A program made the position numbers and the translations under genes. Below, piece after piece: positions 1-8,295 of a stretch of 64,000 bases of DNA. Below the pieces are notes generated by a model. That model saw only the letters and a list, made by a program, of their open reading frames with translations. It was not told the origin of the DNA and made no database searches. The stretch is from Clostridia bacterium (GTDB taxonomy: Bacteria; Bacillota; Clostridia; Christensenellales; Aristaeellaceae): positions 42,702 to 106,701 of the forward strand of contig JAFUDS010000011.1 in assembly GCA_017464305.1 (NCBI GenBank). Direction: 5' to 3'. The first letter of the stretch is position 1; every line of letters begins with the position of its first letter.

Positions 1-156
1 CCATCGTAATTTCATAAGCTGTCATCTATGCCTTACCTGCCCTTCTTCGCCAGATTGACAGGTGCAACCACTCCGCATATCTCTCTTCGCCAAGTCAGCG
101 TTTCCGCTGACGAAAGTGATTGTACAGTTTTTTACACTTCGTTTCAATAAAAGTAT

Positions 157-663
157 ATGAATCTTATACTTTCTGATCACAAAAATAAACAAGCTGCCAT
201 ATTTCAAGCTCAACAACTTCTGAAGCAAACCAAAGTCAAAATCGGCTTACCCTCCTCCGCCTCTGATCGCAATCGCTGGCTCCTGGCCTTACATGAGCGC
301 GGGGCCCCCGGGGCGCATATCCCTCCGCGCCCCGTAGTGGGCCCCGCCCTGGGCCAGAAAGCCACCCAGGCCGCCATCCAGCAGGGCCTGCTCCAAGCCT
401 GCGAAGCCGCGGCCCAGGGGGACGCCACAGCCGTGATGGACGGCTTCGACACCGCCGGTCAAGCCGGGGTGGAGAGCATCCACACCTACATCGACGCTGG
501 GATTGAGCCCAGCAATGCCCCCATTACCATCCACGGCGGCTGGATGCGGAATAATACCTCCGGAAAACCCGTCCATGTGGAAGGCAAGGGCTTTGACAAA
601 CCCCTATACGACACCGGCGAGCTCTACCAAGCCTTTGATTATGAAATTACCGCCTCCCACTGA
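157..663 (+). CDS. phage neck / virion morphogenesis-type protein
   Basis: A 168-residue protein at the start of the tail module. The segment around residues 28-70 (VKIGLPSS, then HERGAPGAHIPPRPVVGPAL) resembles the N-terminal part of HK97 gp10 or virion-morphogenesis proteins, where a short strand is followed by an IPxRPFxxPA-like motif. The C-terminal part (GGWMRN, then DTGELYQAFDYEI) fits the usual 'L.DTG.L..si.y.v' ending of that group. Such proteins join the head to the tail. The ribosome binding site before 157 is weak and the first 90 bases are much more AT-rich than the rest, so the true start or an N-terminal junction is uncertain. The assignment is by motif only. Confidence 0.6.
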   Translation: MNLILSDHKNKQAAIFQAQQLLKQTKVKIGLPSSASDRNRWLLALHERGAPGAHIPPRPVVGPALGQKATQAAIQQGLLQACEAAAQGDATAVMDGFDTAGQAGVESIHTYIDAGIEPSNAPITIHGGWMRNNTSGKPVHVEGKGFDKPLYDTGELYQAFDYEITASH

Positions 664-696
664 CCGCTTCAACATACATAGAAAGGAAAATATCTA

Positions 697-1053
697 TTGA
701 ATATTTGCGATCTGCTCACTGATCCTGACCTGGAAGGGACAGAATTCACCATCCTCCGCCGCACCTGGTCCGAGGCCGAGGACATTCCCCAATTGATCGC
801 CCTGGATACCCTCTACGCCTGCGGCATCCTTCACCCCGCCGACCCCACCCGGCTAGATCTGCTGCCGGAGGAAAGCCGCCATGAGCCCATCTTCCTGATC
901 CACTCCACAGAGCCCCTCTCCCTGGGGGAACGGGAGGGAGACACCTGGACCTCCCCGGACGAAATTCACTGGGGCGATCGGGTCTTCCGGGTGTTCCAGG
1001 TTCGTCCCTGGGAGGCCTATGGCTTCTGGAAGGGGTGGGCCGTCGAGATATGA
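697..1053 (+). CDS. hypothetical phage neck-region protein
   Basis: A 118-residue acidic protein with a TTG start at 697, preceded by GAAAGGAAAA at 681-690. It lies between the neck-type protein and a tail-terminator-like protein and overlaps the next gene by ATGA. It is rich in Trp and acidic residues and has no membrane segment. I do not recognise the family. The position suggests a head-tail joining or tail-completion role, which is inference from gene order. Confidence 0.65.
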   Translation: MNICDLLTDPDLEGTEFTILRRTWSEAEDIPQLIALDTLYACGILHPADPTRLDLLPEESRHEPIFLIHSTEPLSLGEREGDTWTSPDEIHWGDRVFRVFQVRPWEAYGFWKGWAVEI

Positions 1054-1583
1054 GCCTGCACGCCACCCTCCATGCCGCCCTGCGGGCCGCCCTCCAATCG
1101 GACCCTGCCAGCGGTATCCCCGCCCCCTTGATCCATCAGGCCTACACCAATCCTTCTCCTCCGCCCCCGCCGGAGACGCAGGATGTCCTGTATTACTTCC
1201 TGTCCCCAGAACCGGAAGCCCCCTGGCGGGAGGAAACCCTCGGCACGGACGGCCAGCCCCAGGTGTTCAGCTTTTCCGCCTGGCGCTTGGTGCTGGTTTT
1301 CTATGGACCCCATGCCGCTTCCCTGGCCTGGAGAGCCTATCACGCCCTGGCGCTGGATGGCCGGGGCAACCCTCGCCAATTGCTGCGATCAAGCAGCGTC
1401 TACATTCTGCCCCGGGCTGCCGTCCCCACCCTAACCTGGGAGCAATGGGAAACCCACCATCGCCCCCGGGCGGATTTGAGCCTGCCACTGCGCATCGCCC
1501 GGAACGATTCCTTCCCCTTGGATCAGGGCCAGGTGGACCAACTGCCGGGCATCCTGGAAGAACCCTCCATCATTTATCATTGA
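1050..1583 (+). CDS. tail terminator / neck protein (gp12-like)
   Basis: About 177 residues. The ATG at 1050 overlaps the TGA of the previous gene (ATGA), which favours it over the GTG at 1035. The order of elements (N-terminal helix, a Pro-rich linker PPPPPET, then strands QDVLYYFLSP and FSAWRLVLVFYGP with 'YHALAL') resembles the LIC_12616/gp12-like neck terminator domain found just before sheath genes in contractile phages. Such proteins cap the tail after polymerisation. Placement directly upstream of the sheath gene supports this. Family assignment is moderate. Confidence 0.6.
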   Translation: MSLHATLHAALRAALQSDPASGIPAPLIHQAYTNPSPPPPPETQDVLYYFLSPEPEAPWREETLGTDGQPQVFSFSAWRLVLVFYGPHAASLAWRAYHALALDGRGNPRQLLRSSSVYILPRAAVPTLTWEQWETHHRPRADLSLPLRIARNDSFPLDQGQVDQLPGILEEPSIIYH

Positions 1584-1594
1584 GGTGATTGTTC

Positions 1595-2701
1595 ATGCTG
1601 TCTTTTGATTCGATTGTGCAGGTGCGGGTGAATTCCGCAACGTTGCCCTCTTCGGGTAATTCATTCTCCACGGGGCTGATTCTCTGTCCCGGGGAAAGCC
1701 CTTATGAAGCCGGGGATGGGCCTCGACTCTTCGCCCGGCTGGAGGATATGATCTCCGCGGGCTTTGTGGAGTCCGACCCGGCTTATCTGGCCGCCGCGGC
1801 TTATTTCGCCGCTGATCCGGGGCCGGATCGGGTCTACGTGGCCTTCTATGCCCAGGGGGCCAGCCCGGCGGATGCCCTGCGACAGATTTTGAACAGCGAA
1901 ACCCATGATTTCTATGGCGTTTTCTGCTGCGAAACCACGCCAGCCCGCCTGGCCTCCCTGGCGGCGGATTTTTCCACCTTCGCTTCTCGCCAGATGCTCT
2001 TCCTGGCCTCTACTGCCCCCGTGACGGAGGGCATCGCCGCCGGCGGCCTCTTCCATGAGACCTATGAAAAGGGCTTCACTCGGGTGCTGGTGGTTCAGGG
2101 GGCGGATATCTACGCTGGGGCCGCCGTCATGGGCCTGGCCATGGGGCTCAGCCGACTGTATGGCCTGGACACCTTCGCCCTGTGTTATCGCCCTGTGGGG
2201 GGCATGGAGCCCCTGGCCCTTTCAGAATCGGACGTGGCCGCCATCAAGGCCCTCAATGGCAATGTGTATGTCCGCCGGGGCAACAATCTATCACTTTTTG
2301 AATACGGCTCCACCGCCTCCGGCGCTCGCTTTGATGAGGTCCTGACTCTGGACCGCATCTCTGCGGATCTGCAGTCCGCCGCCCTGTCCCTCCTGACCTC
2401 CGGCCAAGGAAAGTTGCCCCAGACGGATGAAACCTCCGCCGTGTTCATCAATCGGTTTTCTTCCGTCCTGGCGGGGTATACCGCCGCCGGCGCATTGGCC
2501 ACGGGAAAGTGGCGGGGAAACCCGGTGGGGGCTCTGCAGCCTGGGGATATCATCGAAGGGGGATATCGCCTTTGGGCAGATTCCTACGATCTGCAGTCCG
2601 ACGCGGATCGGGCCGCCCATAAGGCCATGCCCATCCATGTGGCCCTGTGCCTCTCCGGCAGCGTGGAAACCCTGCTGATCGATGTGGATGTGAGTTTGTA
2701 A
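1595..2701 (+). CDS. contractile tail sheath protein (DUF3383-like)
   Basis: About 368 residues. The start ATG 1595 follows TGAGGTGAT at 1581-1589; the TTG at 1589 lies inside the ribosome binding site. The N-terminus (IVQVRVN, then STGLILC) and the repeated fold 'ADPGPDRVYVAFY...DFYGVFCCE' match the DUF3383 family of short myovirus sheath proteins. The C-terminal domain (GGYRLWADSYDLQS... MPIHVALCLSGSVE) also fits. The sheath surrounds the tube and contracts on infection. It is followed by a tube gene, the canonical order. At 368 residues it is a minimal sheath. Confidence 0.85.
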   Translation: MLSFDSIVQVRVNSATLPSSGNSFSTGLILCPGESPYEAGDGPRLFARLEDMISAGFVESDPAYLAAAAYFAADPGPDRVYVAFYAQGASPADALRQILNSETHDFYGVFCCETTPARLASLAADFSTFASRQMLFLASTAPVTEGIAAGGLFHETYEKGFTRVLVVQGADIYAGAAVMGLAMGLSRLYGLDTFALCYRPVGGMEPLALSESDVAAIKALNGNVYVRRGNNLSLFEYGSTASGARFDEVLTLDRISADLQSAALSLLTSGQGKLPQTDETSAVFINRFSSVLAGYTAAGALATGKWRGNPVGALQPGDIIEGGYRLWADSYDLQSDADRAAHKAMPIHVALCLSGSVETLLIDVDVSL

Positions 2702-2802
2702 ATTATGAACGAATGCTTCCGGGGCTGGCGGGGCGCAGCCCCGCCCCTCTAAATATCCCCGTCCCCTTTTAGGGGAAGGGGTGTAGGGGAAGAGGTTCAA
2801 CG
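2702..2802. repeat. GC-rich intergenic palindromic repeat
   Basis: The gap between sheath and tube holds a strong GC stem (GCGGGGCGCAGCCCCGCC around 2731-2748) followed by a second imperfect hairpin of C and G runs (about 2757-2788). Related blocks occur at 17766-17850 and 19155-19179 in chromosomal intergenic DNA. It may modulate expression between sheath and tube. Similar composition in phage and host DNA suggests a genome-wide REP-like family. Confidence 0.6.
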
Positions 2803-2841
2803 ATGATTGAGCCTGACATGAAAGAAAGGATCCTCTGCCAT

Positions 2842-3276
2842 ATGTCCAAAACCACCGTTTACTCCCTGGCCGATGTCCGCACGGTCATGTACCATCAAGA
2901 CGTGGGCCAATGCGTCCTCTCCTCCCAGGGGGCCGGAAAGATTTCCATTACCTATTCCGGGGATATCTCCTCCCATACCGCCACCGCGGATGGTTATGTG
3001 GTGGTGAATCGCCTGCGGAATAATCACGGCATCGTTACCATTGAGGTGCCCCAGAATTCCTCTGCAGATGAGTATCTCCGCCGCTGGGCCAGATATTTGA
3101 AGAACGCCCAGTCCTATCTCTTTGCTCTCACAGCCCTGAACATCGTGGACCAGATGGGCGGCTTTACCATCTATTGTGAGGGCGTCACACCCCAGAAGAT
3201 TCCAGAAAGGGCCTATGACCTTACCTCCGGCAATGTCTCCTGGACGCTGTTAGTAGCAAATATTTCCGAAGGATAA
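2842..3276 (+). CDS. tail tube protein (DUF3277-like)
   Basis: About 144 residues. The start at ATG 2842 gives MSKTTVYSLADVRTVM, the typical beginning of DUF3277 tail tube or structural proteins ('..YSFLDV.A.I.HP.vG...L.G.G.G.I.I.Y..D'); ATGs at 2803 and 2818 lack that fit, and AAAGGA at 2825-2830 suits 2842. The protein would polymerise into the inner tube under the sheath. Its length and the GDISSHTATADG segment fit the family. The next gene overlaps its stop by TAATG. Confidence 0.8.
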   Translation: MSKTTVYSLADVRTVMYHQDVGQCVLSSQGAGKISITYSGDISSHTATADGYVVVNRLRNNHGIVTIEVPQNSSADEYLRRWARYLKNAQSYLFALTALNIVDQMGGFTIYCEGVTPQKIPERAYDLTSGNVSWTLLVANISEG

Positions 3277-3647
3277 TGATTGCCATGGAATATACCATTC
3301 TCCCTGTGGGCGCAGCCCCATACCAAACAATTACCCTCCCTGTTTCCCCAAACAATCATTCCTTCCTCTCTCGCTTGTCCCTCCGCTATCTCCCGGCTCC
3401 CGGCCGCTGGTTCCTGACCATTTCCGATGCCGTTTCCGGCGCGGTCTACGCAAACCATATTCCCCTGGTATGTTCCTATGGTGAGATCAATGACCTCCTG
3501 GCCCCTTTCGCTTATCTTTTCCAGGGTTCTGGCCTGGGCAGTCTCTTCGTCCTGAAGGCCGTAGAGGCTCCCAGCTCTCCGGACCCGGGAGAGAATAACC
3601 TCTCTGAATTCTACATCATCTGGGGGGACTCATGGAAAAATTCTTGA
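3276..3647 (+). CDS. baseplate plug protein (Pam3 gp18-like)
   Basis: A 123-residue protein. The pattern 'YTILPVGAAPYQTITL ... LSLRYLPAPGRWFLTISD ... IPLVCSYGEINDLLAPFAYLFQGSGLGSLFVL' follows the Pam3 gp18 plug family, in which a Trp-containing beta-strand and an IPLV motif recur. In cyanophage Pam3 this protein closes the baseplate centre. The start is either ATG 3276 (TAATG coupling to the tube gene) or ATG 3285; GAAGGA at 3267-3272 suits the latter better. The end overlaps the hub gene by 16 bases. Confidence 0.7.
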   Translation: MIAMEYTILPVGAAPYQTITLPVSPNNHSFLSRLSLRYLPAPGRWFLTISDAVSGAVYANHIPLVCSYGEINDLLAPFAYLFQGSGLGSLFVLKAVEAPSSPDPGENNLSEFYIIWGDSWKNS

Positions 3648-4402
3648 CCCGTGATCTGCGGCTTCTGGCCGATGGGGTGGAAATCGCCCAAGGTTGCCGG
3701 ATGTCTTTGCTCTCCCGCAGCCATCTGGGACTCCATCCCGCCCTGCGCCTGCTCTCTATCTTCCAGCTTTCGGATGCTTCGGTAGCTCTGCTGTCTGCTG
3801 CCCAGCATGTGGAGGTCTATTCCGGTGAATCCCTGCTATCCTTCGGGGAAATCATCGACGTTTATACCCGCTCCCTCTCTGGCCAACGGATTACCTCCCT
3901 GACCTTCTCCCCAGGCTTTTCCCTGTGGCAGGCCTCCGTCTCCCTGTCCCTTCGGGCGGGGATGAAGGCTTCGGATACCTTCCGGGCCCTGCTGGCGGCC
4001 TCCGGGGCTTCCGTCTCCCTTGCCTCCTTCGGCGCGGAAGATGTGGTTTTCTCCCGGCCACAGGCCTTCTTCGGCCGCGCTTTCCAGTCCCTGGATGCGC
4101 TGGCCGAGGCCTGCGGGGGAGATGCCTTCCTTTCTTCCGCCGGGATCTGTGTGGTCTCCCGGGTGCCTACCGCTACCAATGCTTGGGAGGTGATCCCGCC
4201 CCAGGACTTGCTGGCCTCGCCTCAGCCCGCCGGGGAGCGCCTGATTCTCACTCTGCCCCTGCGGGATTGGTCTCCCGGCAATCTTCTCCAGGTCTCCTTC
4301 CAGGGCCAAACCTGGCAGGGGAGGGTCCAATCCTCCCTGCTGCAGGCGGATAACGCCTCTGGCCCCTGGAAGGCAGAGGTGGAGCTGAGTCTTGTTCATT
4401 GA
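3632..4402 (+). CDS. baseplate hub protein
   Basis: A 256-residue protein with start ATG 3632 behind GGGGGG, overlapping the plug gene. It has beta-rich halves, including HVEVYSGESLLSFGEIIDVYT near residues 68-88 and NLLQVSFQGQTWQGRVQSSLLQ near 222-243, arranged like the gpD/gp44-type hub proteins that connect tube and spike. Neighbouring plug, spike and gp25 genes support this role. It is shorter than P2 gpD or Mu gp44, in keeping with the small size of every protein in this module. Assignment rests mainly on order. Confidence 0.6.
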   Translation: MEKFLTRDLRLLADGVEIAQGCRMSLLSRSHLGLHPALRLLSIFQLSDASVALLSAAQHVEVYSGESLLSFGEIIDVYTRSLSGQRITSLTFSPGFSLWQASVSLSLRAGMKASDTFRALLAASGASVSLASFGAEDVVFSRPQAFFGRAFQSLDALAEACGGDAFLSSAGICVVSRVPTATNAWEVIPPQDLLASPQPAGERLILTLPLRDWSPGNLLQVSFQGQTWQGRVQSSLLQADNASGPWKAEVELSLVH

Positions 4403-4467
4403 ACATCACCCGCATCTCTGCCCCCTTCTTACCGTTTTTGCTTCTCGTATCTGAAAGGAAATCTCTC

Positions 4468-4863
4468 ATGCAACTTTCCGAATCCTTCCTGCAAGATGTG
4501 GCCGCCGAAGTGGAGCGGAATATCCTTTCCCGGCTCCATGTAATGATGCCCGGCCGCATTGCCTCCTACGACCCTTCCACGGGCTTGGCGGATATCCAAC
4601 CCGCCTTGATGAGGCATTCCTGTGCCGGGGCCTTTCTGCCTGCGCCGCTTTTGCTGGATGTACCTGTGTTCCGCCCTGCCGTAGATTTCTCCCTCTCTCC
4701 AGGTGACCCTTGCCTCGTCCTCTTTGCGGATTTCTGCCTGGAAGGCGTCTGGCCAGGGCTGCAGCCTGTGGTTCCTCTCTCGCCCCGGGCTCACGACCTT
4801 TCCGACGCTATCGCCCTGGCGGGGTTCTTCGGGCCTGCGCCAGAAGAAAAACTGTTCCTGTAG
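4468..4863 (+). CDS. baseplate spike protein (Gp138 N-terminal-like)
   Basis: About 131 residues. The start at ATG 4468 is supported by GAAAGGAAA at 4453-4461; a longer reading from 4399 has no such site. The motif MMPGRIASYDPSTGLADIQP is the hallmark of the Gp138 N-terminal (OB-fold) domain of phage spike proteins ('..pG.I.sYd...q.a.VqP'). The protein would sit at the tip of the tube. There is no long C-terminal needle repeat, so this is a short spike. Confidence 0.75.
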   Translation: MQLSESFLQDVAAEVERNILSRLHVMMPGRIASYDPSTGLADIQPALMRHSCAGAFLPAPLLLDVPVFRPAVDFSLSPGDPCLVLFADFCLEGVWPGLQPVVPLSPRAHDLSDAIALAGFFGPAPEEKLFL

Positions 4864-4878
4864 GAGGTGAAGCCCTTC

Positions 4879-5241
4879 ATGCTTTCCCGCCCTGTGGACG
4901 CCTCGGGGGATATTCTTCCCGTGCTGGCTCTTTCCGATCTGGCTACGGAACCCACCGCCACTGCCTCTGCTCTTCGGGATCACCTTTCTCTTTTCCCTGG
5001 GGATTGGTGGGAGTATCCCTCCCGGGGAAATCAGGTGGTGTCCCTCCTGCCAGAGGCCCGGGCTACACCCGCCTCCGCTGCCACCCTGGCGGCTTATCTG
5101 TCGGCTTATATTGAGTCTTTCCCCTCCGTTGCTTCTGTCTCTGTGGTCTCTACGGAGTTTTCTGGAAGGCAGTTCATCTATACGGCGGAAGTTCATCTTT
5201 CATCTGGTGAATCCGAAGTTATCCATTTTGCTTTCCCTTGA
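4879..5241 (+). CDS. baseplate wedge protein, gp25-like
   Basis: About 120 residues. The start ATG 4879 lies 8 bases behind AGGAGGTGA (4862-4870). The N-terminal half contains LFPGDWWEYPSRGN, comparable to the 'GE..ldp..Gv.w' region of gp25/W-like lysozyme-fold wedge proteins, and the C-terminal half is a single strand-rich domain (SVASVSVVSTEFSGRQFIYT). It lies directly before the J-like gene, the usual gp25-J order. Known role: initiates sheath assembly at the baseplate. Confidence 0.7.
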   Translation: MLSRPVDASGDILPVLALSDLATEPTATASALRDHLSLFPGDWWEYPSRGNQVVSLLPEARATPASAATLAAYLSAYIESFPSVASVSVVSTEFSGRQFIYTAEVHLSSGESEVIHFAFP

Positions 5242-5300
5242 AGCCCTTCCTGCCTTCCGTCCTCAGTCCGTCCACTTCCTTTTGTTTGAGGTAATTGCCT

Positions 5301-6473
5301 ATGTACTTCGCCCCTTACATCGCCACCGATGGCGTTCATCTTCCGACCTATCAGGATCGGTTGGATGGGCTGCTTGCTTCCTACCGCTCTATCTTTGGCT
5401 CGGAGGTGAATCTGGAAATCTCCTCCCCGGATTATCAGCTGCTGTCCCTCTTTGCCCGGTCTCTGGACGATCTGTCCCAATTGGTGCTGTACGATTTCGT
5501 CTCCCGGAATCCGGCCTATGCCTCCGGGGAGGCTCTGGATCTGTTGTTGCCCCTCCATGGGCTCTGCCGGCAGGGGGCTACCTATTCCTCCGTGGTTCTT
5601 ACCCTCTCCGGCATGCCAGGGGCTGTGCTTTCCTCCGCACCCCAGGTCATGGATGACGCGGGATACATCTGGTCCTGTCCTTCCGCCGGGATTTCCTTGA
5701 ATGAATCCGGCACTGCCACGGTAGAGGCCTTCTGCCAAACCCCGGGGGCCATCTCTGCCGCCGTGGGGGCGGTTCATCGGCTGGTATCCCCAGTCTCCGG
5801 CCTGGCTTCCGCCATCAATCTGGTGGCAGCTACCCCGGGGAGGGAAGCAGAGTCCGACGCCTCCTGCCGCCATCGGCTCTCCCTGGCCGCAGCTCTGCCT
5901 TCGTTGTCCACCTTAGATTCGCTGCGATCCGCGGTGCTTTCCGTACCAGGGGTTACTTCCTGCGCGATCTATGAGAATTCTACGGATACGACTGACGAAA
6001 ATGGTATTCCTTCTCATTCCCTCTGCGTCGTGGTATCCGGGGGACTGACCACGGACCTGGCCCCAGTTATCTTTTCCCGGAAAGCTCCTGGTATCGGTAC
6101 CTACGGCGCCCTCTCCGCGGAGGTCACAGACGCCTTCGGTGTTTCCCATACCGTCCGCTTCCAGCGGGCTACCATGACCGCTGTGGCCCTATCCTTGGAA
6201 TTAACCCACCTCTCCAGCTTTGAGGAATCCGTCGTCGAAAAGGTCCGTGCTGTCCTGGTTTCCTATGCTGACAATCTGGGCATCGGACAGGACCTAGTGG
6301 TTCCGTCCCTCTATGCCCTGGTCTATGAGGCCGCCGGAGTTTCCCCGCCTACCTTCTCTATTTCTCTCCTGACGGCCACTTCCGGTGGCCAGTCCACCGG
6401 AGGCATCCTCTCCGCCGCTTGGAATCAGCGCTTCACCATCCCCGCCAACATGATTCAGATCCTGGTTAAGTAG
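5301..6473 (+). CDS. baseplate J-like protein (wedge)
   Basis: About 390 residues. The start ATG 5301 follows TTGAGGTAA (5286-5294). Segments typical of baseplate J/gp47 proteins are visible: 'RLDGLLASYRSIFGSEVNL', 'SGEALDLLLPLHGLCRQGAT', 'GREAESDASCRHRLSLA', and 'VPGVTSCAIYENSTD' followed by 'HSLCVVVSGG'. J proteins form the baseplate wedge with gp25 and gpI. Length is normal for the family. Its position upstream of the chaperone and tape-measure genes is unusual (see findings). Confidence 0.85.
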   Translation: MYFAPYIATDGVHLPTYQDRLDGLLASYRSIFGSEVNLEISSPDYQLLSLFARSLDDLSQLVLYDFVSRNPAYASGEALDLLLPLHGLCRQGATYSSVVLTLSGMPGAVLSSAPQVMDDAGYIWSCPSAGISLNESGTATVEAFCQTPGAISAAVGAVHRLVSPVSGLASAINLVAATPGREAESDASCRHRLSLAAALPSLSTLDSLRSAVLSVPGVTSCAIYENSTDTTDENGIPSHSLCVVVSGGLTTDLAPVIFSRKAPGIGTYGALSAEVTDAFGVSHTVRFQRATMTAVALSLELTHLSSFEESVVEKVRAVLVSYADNLGIGQDLVVPSLYALVYEAAGVSPPTFSISLLTATSGGQSTGGILSAAWNQRFTIPANMIQILVK

Positions 6474-6489
6474 AAAGGAATAATAACCA

Positions 6490-6849
6490 ATGCGAACAAT
6501 TTCTAAAACCCTCACTCTCCCCCTGGCGGGCGAACCCCAGGAATTCCGCCTCACGAAGCTGGACGCCTTCTCCGGCGTCCGGCTGCTGAAGTTGCTCTCC
6601 CACGCGGAGACGGACAACCTGCAGGACCTGCTGCTCTCCCTGCCAGAATACGAGCTAGAGCCCCTGATGAAAACCTGCCTCCGCGCCGTCTCCGCCCTGC
6701 TTCCCGCCGGGCCGATCCGGGTCTACGGCGACGAGGGCTGGGGCCTGCCGGATCTGGAATATGACGCCTGGTCCTGCCTGAAGCTGACCCTGGAGGTGAT
6801 CCAGTGGACCCTGGAAGGTTTTTTCGGCGAAAGCGGCTCGGCTTCCTGA
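6490..6849 (+). CDS. tail assembly chaperone, short form (G-like)
   Basis: A 119-residue protein, start ATG 6490 behind AGAAAGGAATAATAACC. Its position just before the tape measure, the small acidic composition (FRLTKLDAFSGVRLLKLL, LEPLMKTCLRAVSALLP) and the overlapping downstream frame mark it as the upstream half of a tail assembly chaperone pair (lambda G/GT or P2 E/E+E' logic). The 0-frame ends GESGSAS-stop at 6849. Translation is expected to shift frame at 6819-6825 to make the longer product. Confidence 0.75.
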   Translation: MRTISKTLTLPLAGEPQEFRLTKLDAFSGVRLLKLLSHAETDNLQDLLLSLPEYELEPLMKTCLRAVSALLPAGPIRVYGDEGWGLPDLEYDAWSCLKLTLEVIQWTLEGFFGESGSAS

Positions 6850-7043
6850 CGCCTGCCGCGCCCTATTTGCCCGCCGAAGCCCCCAATATCGACGAACTGG
6901 CCTTCCTGCCTGTGGCTGCTGGTTTCTGGCGGCAGCATGAACTTTGGGATGGCACCTATACCCTGGATGATCTGCTGGATATCGTGGAGATGATCCAGCT
7001 CTCCCGGGAGAACGAACGCCGCGCCAGGGAGGTGATGGTTTAA
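6490..7043 (+). CDS. tail assembly chaperone, -1 frameshift product (GT-like)
   Basis: Predicted fusion of about 184 residues: 112 residues in frame 0 up to the TTC at 6823-6825, then 72 residues in the -1 frame, starting RRKRLGFLTPAAPY and ending EVMV at 7043. The T TTT TTC heptamer at 6819-6825 is in the correct phase for tandem slippage. The downstream part has no convincing start or ribosome binding site, and its C-terminal pattern (W...Y.LDDLLDIVEMIQLSREN..RA) is that of T-domain chaperones. Its stop overlaps the tape-measure start (TAATG). The downstream frame must be expressed somehow, and the shift is the simplest way. Confidence 0.75.
6819..6825 (+). promoter_or_regulatory. -1 ribosomal frameshift slippery site
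   Basis: The heptamer T TTT TTC, read in frame 0 as GGT TTT TTC, allows both tRNAs to re-pair after slipping back one base. It lies 24 bases before the 0-frame stop in the overlap of the two chaperone frames. Conserved frameshifting at this place is established for tailed phages. Confidence 0.75.
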
Positions 7044-8281
7044 TGGCTCTACAGGAATTCTTAGCCTCTTACGCCGTCCAGGTGGACGAGGACGGGGCTC
7101 GCCGGCTGCAGCGGATTCTGGACCAGAATCGCCTTTCCGCCCGGGAGCTTTCCTCTGCCTTCTCCGCCGCTTATTCCTCCCTGGTGGCCCTGAAGAAGGA
7201 GCTTTCCGACGCCTCCGGGCTCAAGAATGTGCTCTCCGCCCTTTCTGCCAGCGCCGCCGCCAGCTCTCGCTTGCCGGCTTCGCTGGCCGCAGGGGGAGCC
7301 TCCGGCTCCGCCGGAGCTGCGTCTCTGGCCTCTTCTGCGTCTCTTTCTGGCGGAAAGTCCGTTCTCTCCGTTTCTGCTGACCTAACTTCTGCCGAAGAAG
7401 CCCTGGCTTCCTTCCGGGCAAAGATCGAGGCGGAAAGACCCCGCTTGTCCGTCAATCCTTCCGGCATTACCGCCGCTGTGTCGTCAGCCATCGCCCAGAT
7501 TCGATCCATAATGGCTTCCGTCCGGATTACGGTGCCCGTGACGGCGAAGGCTTCCCTGGATACTTCGTCTTTGAAGACTTCCGTTTCCGTCGGTGGCTCT
7601 TCTGGGTCGGGTTCTGGTACCTCCGCCGCCACCTCCTCTGGATCTGGATCTAGCTCCTCCCTGGTTTCGTCTGGTTCTATGATCAAGCTGGGTGTCGGCG
7701 GCCGGGTAGCTTCTCCTACTTTGGCCTTGATTGCCGAGGAGGGCGCTCCGGAATACGTTATCCCGACGGATAACGATTCTCGGGCTGTGCCTCTGTTGCG
7801 GTCTCTGCTTCAGGAGCTGTCGTCTTCTGCCAAGCGGGCTATTATGTCTGGGTTGCAGGGTGAAAAAGATGATGCTGTCAGATCGGCGCTCTCACTGCCG
7901 TATGCTTCTTTTTCTTCGACTTCTCCATCAAAGGGGGCTCTGCCTTCCTCTGTTCCGATCTTTTCTCTCCCGTCGATCCCTTCCGATGATTCTCCTTCTC
8001 TTCCTGCTTCCGGCCTTTCTGGCTTTACCGACCTTTCTGGTCTATTTGCTCTCCCGGATACCCTTTTCTCCCTCCGTTCTGCCTTTTCCGATCTTACCTC
8101 CGCCGCCCGGAGCGCTATGCTGCCGGCGTCCAGCGCTGCGGCCCCCGCTGCTCCCTCCGTCCAGGCCCCGGTAAATATCCATGTCACCACCAATGGCTCC
8201 CAACCGGAAGCCCTGGCTCAATCCATCTATGATGTGACGCAGCGTTCCCTGCTGAAAACCTTGCGTGGTGTGTTTGTTTGA
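7043..8281 (+). CDS. short tape measure protein
   Basis: A 412-residue Ser/Ala/Gly-rich protein with start ATG 7043 overlapping the chaperone stop. The N-terminal 60 residues form amphipathic helix (EDGARRLQRILDQNRLSARELSSAF). A low-complexity Ser-Gly stretch lies near 195-215. The segment GGRVASPTLALIAEEGAPEYVIP followed by LLRSLLQEL (about 221-260) is the C-terminal signature common in tape measure proteins. It sets tail length and passes through the tube. At 412 residues the tail would be short. No peptidase or clear transmembrane segment was seen. Confidence 0.75.
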   Translation: MALQEFLASYAVQVDEDGARRLQRILDQNRLSARELSSAFSAAYSSLVALKKELSDASGLKNVLSALSASAAASSRLPASLAAGGASGSAGAASLASSASLSGGKSVLSVSADLTSAEEALASFRAKIEAERPRLSVNPSGITAAVSSAIAQIRSIMASVRITVPVTAKASLDTSSLKTSVSVGGSSGSGSGTSAATSSGSGSSSSLVSSGSMIKLGVGGRVASPTLALIAEEGAPEYVIPTDNDSRAVPLLRSLLQELSSSAKRAIMSGLQGEKDDAVRSALSLPYASFSSTSPSKGALPSSVPIFSLPSIPSDDSPSLPASGLSGFTDLSGLFALPDTLFSLRSAFSDLTSAARSAMLPASSAAAPAAPSVQAPVNIHVTTNGSQPEALAQSIYDVTQRSLLKTLRGVFV

Positions 8282-8295
8282 AAGGAGATTTTACC

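Noticed and set aside
1-58. Short plus-strand frame at the left edge (ends HLCLTCPSSPD)
   Set aside because: Only 18 codons are visible, AT-rich and without recognisable phage features; it cannot be called a gene end with any confidence.
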